Positions 58,992-64,000 of a DNA stretch of 64,000 nt are shown piece by piece; the first letter of the stretch is position 1; every line of letters begins with the position of its first letter. The position numbers were made by a program, and so were the translations under genes. The stretch is from assembly GCA_949051815.1 (NCBI GenBank), contig CARQVR010000008.1, forward strand, positions 11,924-75,923, given 5' to 3'. This DNA is from an uncultured Lachnospiraceae bacterium (GTDB lineage Bacteria > Bacillota > Clostridia > Lachnospirales > Lachnospiraceae). The notes beneath the pieces are model-generated. The model was not told where the DNA came from, did no database searches, and was given only the letters and a program-made list of their open reading frames with translations.

Positions 58992-59942
58992 TTATTTGAA
59001 TAATATTCCACCATAGGTTGCGTTAATCTTAATTACAGATCCCTTTTTAACATTTGTACATCTGTAAATGCATATGGTTGCACTACCATTGCTTATATTA
59101 GTCATATTATGAGTTACTATTCTCGTCATAATAACCTGACCCGATATCAGATTAACAGAAGGTGCACTGCCATATTTATTTGTGTTCGAAGCGTTTGCAA
59201 TATAAAGATAGCATATTTCCATATCCTCAGTAAACGTATATTCTTTACCCGTTTTAATCGTGTTTTCTTCTCCGCCTGTACCGAATCCGTCAGAAGGAGT
59301 GGAAGGCTTATCAGGTTTATTATCTTCTCCGGAAGAATATCCGGAGTCAAAATAAGCTCTATTATCCCCACCTGTGCCTAAAATCAGGCGTCCATCCACC
59401 CATGCCACAGTTCCGGCAGACAGATTATCCGCCGTAGCGGCCGCAACGTTAATCTGCTCTGCTCCTTCTTCCGAACCATTCGTTGTAAGCTCGCCATTCG
59501 AACCTTTATATAGTTTAGTACCGGGAGAATAACCATAATGTGTTACATCTGACGACACGGACTGGCTGGCCGCAATCGCTTCCAAAAGCGTGTCAAAATT
59601 AACTGATACCGGATCAACAAAATCTGTCTTGGACGGACGTGTATGCGTTATACTTATATACTTGTCCGTGCCAAGCGATATGCCGTCACCGGAAGTAAAA
59701 TATGTGTTCATTGCCTCCAGTTGATCCGTTACCTCCAGTTTTACCTGATCGATCTGATCAGCCAGCATGTACAGGTCGTCAGAATTAATAATCACCTTAT
59801 CGTTACCCTTATGGTACTCAATCGCTCCATAGGATTTCAGGCTGTTTCTCGTTGCACTTCCTCTGTCTGCCGCTGCTGCAATACTACAGGTTCCTACTGT
59901 TAACGCCAGTGTCAAAATAATTGATAAAATTCTTTTTTTCAT
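58992..59942 (-). CDS. secreted shufflon protein: constant N-terminus with exchangeable C-terminus (cassette A in frame)
   Basis: A 316-aa protein. Signal peptide MKKRILSIILTLALTVGTCSIAAAA (residues 1-25), then a constant region (about 26-192) with a module SLKSYGAIEYHKGNDKVIINSDDLYML that is also found in the next gene upstream. At residues 193-199 lies the recombination site (DNRAYFD). The variable cassette A follows: a Ser/Pro/Gly linker and a beta-rich domain (EYTFTEDMEICYLY ... GSVIKINATYGGILF). The end of that domain resembles the end of module 1 in cassette B (GTQIKFSATYAKLF). It is exported, with no wall-sorting signal, and is part of the ICE exported-protein operon (overlapping the upstream gene by 4 bases). 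A role in cell contact during conjugation is inferred. Confidence 0.85.
   Translation of the reverse strand: MKKRILSIILTLALTVGTCSIAAAADRGSATRNSLKSYGAIEYHKGNDKVIINSDDLYMLADQIDQVKLEVTDQLEAMNTYFTSGDGISLGTDKYISITHTRPSKTDFVDPVSVNFDTLLEAIAASQSVSSDVTHYGYSPGTKLYKGSNGELTTNGSEEGAEQINVAAATADNLSAGTVAWVDGRLILGTGGDNRAYFDSGYSSGEDNKPDKPSTPSDGFGTGGEENTIKTGKEYTFTEDMEICYLYIANASNTNKYGSAPSVNLISGQVIMTRIVTHNMTNISNGSATICIYRCTNVKKGSVIKINATYGGILFK
59347..59365 (-). repeat. inverted repeat, right boundary of the invertible segment
   Basis: Exact reverse complement of 58275-58293 (19 of 19). It lies inside the secreted-protein gene in the codons for NRAYFD. The left arm outside the 19 bases is only half conserved, so crossover should occur within the TAGAGC spacer. 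Confidence 0.88.
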
Positions 59943-60766
59943 GGCTGATCTCCTCCTTCAACTATAATCTGATTATCTGATACAGATTCCACCGGCTCCG
60001 GTGCTCCGGTCTGTGGTTCTTCGTCAGGCTCGTCTTCTATGCTGTTTCCTGATACCGTTTCTTTGGGTTCCGTAATGTAGTTTCCGCATTCACAATACTT
60101 TCTTACCAGAGCCGGATCCTCGCTGTCCTCTATGCTGTCATAGTCGAAAACACACGTCTGCATTTCTCCTGCGAAACCACAATACTCGCATATCAGATAA
60201 TGATGCGATTCATCATCCGGATATGCGATTTCAATATGTTCACTTTCTCTGGCTGCCAGTCCGCTGCAATACTCTGTTCCGTTCAGCACGCAGGATAAAG
60301 TATGGTATGTTGCATCCGTCGGACTGTATATCAGATTATGATACATCTCTTCCTTCCAGATATAGCCACAGCGGCAGATTTTTTCATATCCGGGATATTC
60401 TTTTCCGTCATATGTAATCGTGCATATCTTTGATGCATCTGCATCATGCACACTTACTATGTCATAAGAAGAACCACACCCGGCACAATGGCGGGTATGC
60501 GTGGTCTGGCTGACATTGATATATTCCCATTCATGCATATGAGAATACAGGATGGGATCAAATATCTCATCCGGCACGGATGCCAGTTTTTCCTGCAGAA
60601 AGGCTATGTCTTCTGCATAAAGCTCTATAGAACCGGAACTATCCCTGTATATGATACTGCCACAGGATTTCATATTTGAATTTCCGCTTTCCTCAGTTGC
60701 TTTTACCGCCAGCGGAATCCCAATAAAGATCAGTATGGCCACAATCAGGCCTGTTTTTTTCCTCAT
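59939..60766 (-). CDS. exported Cys/His-rich ICE protein
   Basis: A 275-aa protein with a signal peptide (about residues 1-23). The module MKSCGSIIYRDSSGSIELYAEDIAFLQEKL (about 32-61) is homologous to the N-terminal module of the shufflon protein downstream. The middle has CxxC and His pairs (TRHCAGCGSSYD, KICRCGYIW, LICEYCGFAG, RKYCECGNYI), so it probably binds metal or forms disulphides. The C-terminus is acidic with no sorting signal or membrane helix. It is translationally coupled to the downstream gene (4-base overlap) and lies 15 bases after the fibre-like gene. The function is unknown. Confidence 0.75.
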   Translation of the reverse strand: MRKKTGLIVAILIFIGIPLAVKATEESGNSNMKSCGSIIYRDSSGSIELYAEDIAFLQEKLASVPDEIFDPILYSHMHEWEYINVSQTTHTRHCAGCGSSYDIVSVHDADASKICTITYDGKEYPGYEKICRCGYIWKEEMYHNLIYSPTDATYHTLSCVLNGTEYCSGLAARESEHIEIAYPDDESHHYLICEYCGFAGEMQTCVFDYDSIEDSEDPALVRKYCECGNYITEPKETVSGNSIEDEPDEEPQTGAPEPVESVSDNQIIVEGGDQP

Positions 60767-60780
60767 AGTCTCATCCTCCT

Positions 60781-61965
60781 CTACTGGGTAATGTACAAAG
60801 TGCCATTCGAAAAAGAGATTGTCGCATCAGAATATCTTGTCCATGTATATTCCTCCGGATCGGCAGATGCCCTGACGCCGATATATGTACCCATATACTT
60901 TGTATCGCTGTTAGGCTGTTTAGTCATATTTGCACCATTTTCGCTGGTCGCATATCTGATAAACACGCTGTTCCCGTCATTTCCGACATACTGTGACCAT
61001 GAATAATCTGACGGGTTTACGGATGCTTTTGCACCGGTATAAGTACCCATATATTTTGTCGCTGCTGTTGGTCTCTCCGTCATGCTTTCACCATTTGCTT
61101 TTTCTGAATAACGGGTAAAAACGCTTTTCCCTGATGCGCCGGAGTTTCCTGCCTTGCCTTCCTGCCCCCGCTCTCCCTGCGTACCGTCTTTTCCGTTTTT
61201 TCCGTCCTCACCTGCCCCGATTTCCCTTATTTCTCTGGTCAGTTTCTCCTCCAATTCTTTCAGCTTGGAATCCGTTTCCTTACCGGTATCTGACTGATAG
61301 GATTCCAAAAGGTTCTGCAGCTCTTCCAATGAAAGTCCCATGGATTTGGCCAGCGCTTCCAGCTCCTGATCCGTCATGCCCTCTACCATGGCAAGCAGTT
61401 CATCCGGCGTCATTTCTGTATTGTTTTTAATATTCGCACGGATCGATACCTTCATCTTTCTCTCTTCCAGTTCCTTGATCTGCCCTTGCAGACTCTCCGC
61501 CAGATAAAAATATTCGCTCTCCTTTACATTTTCTGTCACGGTTTCTATCTGGGAAAGAACTGTTTTCCATACAATTTCTGCCACTCCGGCTGACAATGCG
61601 GTAATATCTTCTCTGGTCAGATTTCCGTCTTCGGATGCCTGCAACGATGCCGATACCCGGTCCTGAATCGCATTTGTATGTTCATCATTTACTGTATCCA
61701 CATCTGACTGTATTATCAGCCGGTAGCTTTCTACCGCCTCGTTCGCCGTCCGGGCGCTGATTTCTTCCCCCAGATCAGCCGCGCCATGCAGATAGGTAGT
61801 CACCTCATCCGCAAGTACCTGTTCCGTAACATTATTGTAGCTGTATACTTCTACAGGTGTCTCCCTGGAGGCTTTTATCCTGATCGCAGCCACAGCGGCA
61901 AACAGAACTAGTATCACCACTGCCGCCGCTCCTATCTGCATTTTTGTCAGATTTACTTTTTTCAT
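60781..61965 (-). CDS. membrane-anchored fibre-like protein with collagen-like stretch
   Basis: A protein of about 394 aa from the ATG at 61965 (GGGGAGG upstream). One N-terminal membrane helix (about residues 10-30) is followed by a long helical coiled-coil region (about 50-250) and a short collagen-like Gly-X-Y run (GKNGKDGTQGERGQEG). Two repeats of about 47 aa (SVFTRYSEKANGESMTERP..., SVFIRYATSENGANMTKQP..., each ending TKYMGTY-G...) then follow, and the C-terminus ends TISFSNGTLYITQ. The layout is that of a trimeric fibre and resembles phage tail-fibre tips. On an ICE it could bridge donor and recipient. It lies between CD1107 and the secreted proteins. Confidence 0.78.
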   Translation of the reverse strand: MKKVNLTKMQIGAAAVVILVLFAAVAAIRIKASRETPVEVYSYNNVTEQVLADEVTTYLHGAADLGEEISARTANEAVESYRLIIQSDVDTVNDEHTNAIQDRVSASLQASEDGNLTREDITALSAGVAEIVWKTVLSQIETVTENVKESEYFYLAESLQGQIKELEERKMKVSIRANIKNNTEMTPDELLAMVEGMTDQELEALAKSMGLSLEELQNLLESYQSDTGKETDSKLKELEEKLTREIREIGAGEDGKNGKDGTQGERGQEGKAGNSGASGKSVFTRYSEKANGESMTERPTAATKYMGTYTGAKASVNPSDYSWSQYVGNDGNSVFIRYATSENGANMTKQPNSDTKYMGTYIGVRASADPEEYTWTRYSDATISFSNGTLYITQ

Positions 61966-61981
61966 CTTGATCCTCCCCTTT

Positions 61982-63064
61982 TTAATAATCAATTTCCATT
62001 CCGTCACATGGATCTTCGTCCTCCGCATAAGCATCTGGTTCTTCACCACTCCTGCCACTGTCTTCATCCGTATGCGACGTCGCATATTCGTCCGGATCCT
62101 TATCAAAGAATGTTTCATCTAAATCCCCGTTAATTAAGGCTTCCAGATATTCCTCCTTTTCCGTATCATCATAATCAAATTCCAGTTCTTCCTCGTCCTC
62201 TTCCGGCTCAAATTCATCCATATCCATCGCATCAACAACATCCATGGCTTCATCCTTTTTATTCCGATAAATTTTCATGTAATAGTAAATACCGCCGCCA
62301 ATTCCCGCAAAAATGAGAATAACCAGAGTATTTCCGGGTCTGGATTTCGATCTTTCCTTCATCTGCAACTCCTCCGGCTCTTCTGCCTCTCCGTTTTCTT
62401 CTGCCAGAAGAGATAACAGGTTATCCTCACTTTTATCCTCCGTGCTGTCAGAAGTGTCGCTATGATCTGCCAAAACCCGCAGATCACTAAGAGAAACCGT
62501 GTCAAGCAGATACACATTATCTGTACCCCGTCCCTGATCGACCACCAGGTATAACTCTTCCCCTTCTTTTGTCGAAAACGTATAAAATACCTTTTCCCCG
62601 TCTACGGTACCGTCTGTCTTGATTCTGGATGATATGCTCGCCGTTCCGGGATTACCCGTTTCCTCAGGAAACTCCTCATCCGTCTCTTTCCGTCCAAGCT
62701 CCAGATCAATGTTAATCCGCTGCTCCTCTTCCTCATGCGATTCCGAAAAATTATCATAGGAATCCATCCTGCTGCTTTCTTCATCTGCAATATCCGCTTC
62801 ATAGCGCTGTGACGCTATGTTTCCTGCTGCATCTTTGACATAGATGGTGTGGGATGTACCTGCCGGAACTGTAAATTCGTTTGAATCCGTAAATGCTGAC
62901 GGTGCATCCGAATCAAGGGCATACTGCAGATTTGTGTTATCGTCTACCGCATCCACGGATATGGTAATGTACTCCTCACCGTCCGAAGCCTGCGCATATA
63001 TCCCCGGAAACGCCAGACATAAAAGCATCAGTCCGGCGGCCATTATATACAACTTATTCTTCAT
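61982..63064 (-). CDS. CD1107/DUF4366 family mobile element protein
   Basis: A 360-aa protein with a signal peptide (about residues 1-26) and an Ig-like/Y_Y_Y part (VDDNTNLQYALDSDAPSAFTDSN). The DUF4366 core follows (GEKVFYTFSTKEGEELYLVVDQGRGTDNVYLLDTV), then a membrane helix (about 240-262) and a long acidic cytoplasmic tail. It is a standard component of Tn1549-like transfer regions. Its start overlaps the upstream gene by 11 bases. The sequence also contains the element palindrome (site 5) at 62071-62086, in the codons for EYATS. Confidence 0.9.
   Translation of the reverse strand: MKNKLYIMAAGLMLLCLAFPGIYAQASDGEEYITISVDAVDDNTNLQYALDSDAPSAFTDSNEFTVPAGTSHTIYVKDAAGNIASQRYEADIADEESSRMDSYDNFSESHEEEEQRINIDLELGRKETDEEFPEETGNPGTASISSRIKTDGTVDGEKVFYTFSTKEGEELYLVVDQGRGTDNVYLLDTVSLSDLRVLADHSDTSDSTEDKSEDNLLSLLAEENGEAEEPEELQMKERSKSRPGNTLVILIFAGIGGGIYYYMKIYRNKKDEAMDVVDAMDMDEFEPEEDEEELEFDYDDTEKEEYLEALINGDLDETFFDKDPDEYATSHTDEDSGRSGEEPDAYAEDEDPCDGMEIDY
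62071..62086. promoter_or_regulatory. element palindrome, site 5 (inside the CD1107 gene)
   Basis: TATGCGACGTCGCATA, perfect 16 bp, in the 3' coding part of the CD1107 gene and about 106 bases before the fibre-like gene start. It could control the downstream exported-protein genes, or be there by chance of codon use; identity over 16 bases makes chance unlikely. Confidence 0.5.
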
Positions 63065-63629
63065 TCTCCACTGCCTCTCCTTCTGTTTTTTCTGTTATGC
63101 TGCGGATAACCGGCGGCTGGTTGTCTATATTGGCAACTTCAATCTCCTGCTCCGTTATCGTACCGGAAGCGTCCCGCACCTGAATCATCCATGTACCGTT
63201 AGTGTCCACATTTTTACGCCTTTCCGTCCCCCATCCGCTGTCCTCTCCTGATGCAGTACAGATATAGCGGTATTCAACCGGCTGACTTTCATCTGTCGAT
63301 ACACAAATGGTATTTCTCTGGCACCACTTTTCCTTATTTTCTAAACTTAAACTGATCTCTGTTTTCTCCTCCGCAGCCTGTGCAACCGAAGCTGCCCCCG
63401 TCTCATTCTTTAAGAAAGAAAAACCGGAAACTGCAAGGGGTACTATGCAGCATACCAGAACAAGCGCCGTTACCGGCATTGCTAATCTTCCAATCTGCCT
63501 GACTGCCCTGTGTTCTCCCATAAATCCCTGTATATAGCCCTGAATAACCCCCGTCAGATATGCGTAAATTCCGCTGACGCCGCATACGGCGATAAGACCG
63601 CTCTCTCCTTTACTGTATTGTCTCTTCAC
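63054..63629 (-). CDS. ICE membrane protein with extracytoplasmic domain
   Basis: A 191-aa protein. Hydrophobic segments lie at about residues 10-30 (weak) and 49-72 (PVTALVLVCCIVPLAVSGFSF), followed by an exported domain with an Ig-like pattern (NTICVSTDESQPVEYRYICTA ... GTWMIQVRDASGTITEQEIEVANIDNQPPVI). The same VEY/DASG pattern appears in the next gene (CD1107). The start is a GTG with GAGAGGTG 7 bases upstream. It belongs to the coupled transfer operon and is probably part of the membrane complex. Confidence 0.78.
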   Translation of the reverse strand: MKRQYSKGESGLIAVCGVSGIYAYLTGVIQGYIQGFMGEHRAVRQIGRLAMPVTALVLVCCIVPLAVSGFSFLKNETGAASVAQAAEEKTEISLSLENKEKWCQRNTICVSTDESQPVEYRYICTASGEDSGWGTERRKNVDTNGTWMIQVRDASGTITEQEIEVANIDNQPPVIRSITEKTEGEAVENEE

Positions 63630-63894
63630 TCGATTTCACCTCTCCTTTCTCTCCCTTCTTTTCCCTGAGAACCTGATCCGCTGCCTCAAGCACCGCTTTC
63701 TTACCTCCGGATAACAGTTTGATAAATCTGTCATATTCTGCTCCATTCATATTCATGGAATTGATCTTCTGCGTAATCAGTTTCCCCTGTAGAAGCTCTA
63801 TCTGCTTTTTGATATCTGCCGCCGTTTTCTTATGTTTTTCCGACAGGCCGAGCTCTTTCAGATATGCCTGTTCCAACTGCCCTATGCTTTTCAT
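63610..63894 (-). CDS. DUF4315 family ICE protein
   Basis: A 94-aa soluble helical protein. LGLSEKHKKTAADIKKQIELLQGKLITQKINSMNMNGAEYDRFIKLL is typical of DUF4315, a small family of Tn1549-like conjugative elements. It overlaps the next gene by 20 bases. GAGGAAGTG lies upstream of the ATG. The function is unknown. Confidence 0.82.
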   Translation of the reverse strand: MKSIGQLEQAYLKELGLSEKHKKTAADIKKQIELLQGKLITQKINSMNMNGAEYDRFIKLLSGGKKAVLEAADQVLREKKGEKGEVKSSEETIQ

Positions 63895-64000
63895 TCTTCA
63901 CTTCCTCTCTGTGCACACGTCTGCGGAATGATAAAAACCGGATTTAACCCAGATTATTCACGGCACAGCCGTGAAAATGGCTGAAAGCCAAATAGTTTCT
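63895..64000. other. window edge, no gene assigned
   Basis: A perfect 8-bp hairpin TTCACGGC-aca-GCCGTGAA lies at 63957-63975. All three minus-strand frames reach a stop before 63,940, so the end of a preceding transfer gene may lie here but cannot be recognised from about 30 codons. Confidence 0.3.

Larger units (their letters stand above)
43805..64000. mobile_element. integrative conjugative element in cotJC (left part; right end outside window)
   Basis: The left boundary is the point where cotJC homology stops (about 43804). Element genes include a large serine recombinase at the end, relaxase, MobC, topoisomerase III, and CD1107/DUF4366, DUF4315 and membrane proteins typical of Tn1549-like transfer modules. 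Accessory genes fill 45.8-51.9 kb, which is AT-richer than the host backbone. The transfer genes VirB4, VirD4 and NlpC/P60 expected next in this family lie beyond 64,000. Almost all genes read on the minus strand. Confidence 0.88.

Noticed and set aside
63957..63975. Hairpin at the right edge as a second oriT or the element end
   Set aside because: A single 8-bp hairpin without neighbouring repeats; transfer genes of this family should continue beyond it, so it is unlikely to be an end.

Overview
The window reads as the chromosome of a spore-forming, anaerobic Gram-positive of the class Clostridia, most like a gut Lachnospiraceae. The grounds are a cotJ spore-coat operon, a monomeric [FeFe]-hydrogenase-like ferredoxin protein, large BspA-type leucine-rich-repeat surface proteins beside a class B sortase, AGGAGG-type ribosome binding sites, and small Clostridia families (DUF1292, DUF4037, DUF5662, DUF3800). 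No 16S rRNA or tRNA gene was found, so the genus is not fixed. All family names come from reading motifs; no database search was run.

Positions 1-43.8 kb are chromosomal backbone. From the left: the end of an ABC-F ATPase; a GntR regulator plus isocitrate dehydrogenase under a near-consensus promoter with an overlapping palindromic operator; an intracellular-type subtilase; a 14-kb surface locus (a 1344-aa repeat protein, a class B sortase, and two LRR proteins ending in (S/T)PxTGD sorting signals); a housekeeping stretch (DUF4037, TPR, MATE, a Nudix-GNAT fusion); a DUF3800 gene preceded by a short three-hairpin RNA with its own promoter and terminator; recQ; hflK-hflC; an array of 67-bp repeats; a phosphoglycerate-mutase-like phosphatase; a Gln/Tyr/Asn-repeat membrane protein; trpS; a Cys/Pro-rich peptide; DUF5662 with a degenerate GlgX-like protein; DUF1292; a UvrD-like helicase; gltX; a hydrogenase-like protein; an ABC exporter of the GldFG kind; and cotJA-cotJB-cotJC. 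A family of imperfect palindromes of similar layout sits in three intergenic regions (25.2, 37.8 and 42.9 kb).

At about 43,805 cotJC stops after roughly 62 codons and an integrative conjugative element (ICE) begins, running beyond the right edge. Its large serine recombinase ends 12 bases inside the junction. Going right there are accessory genes (a PBECR4-like nuclease with a structured leader RNA, zinc-ribbon, pentapeptide, Lar-like and ParB-like proteins, ribbon-helix-helix regulators, a DUF3990/DUF3791-like toxin pair), an oriT-like palindrome cluster, relaxase and MobC, a DUF5710-type protein, topoisomerase III, then the start of a Tn1549/CD1107-type transfer module (DUF4315, membrane protein, DUF4366). 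A palindrome, TTATGCGACGTCGCATAA or close variants, recurs upstream of four element transcription units and may tie them into one regulon.

The most interesting system is in the transfer module at 57.4-59.9 kb. A tyrosine recombinase gene lies beside a 1.09-kb segment bounded by identical 19-bp inverted repeats. One repeat lies inside a secreted-protein gene; the other opens a silent, oppositely oriented cassette in the same frame. Inversion would exchange the C-terminal domain of the secreted protein, with a shared bidirectional terminator between the cassettes. This is a two-cassette shufflon on a Gram-positive ICE, next to genes for a collagen-like fibre protein and other exported proteins. 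By analogy with the R64 PilV shufflon it could change recipient-cell recognition during conjugation; that role is inference.
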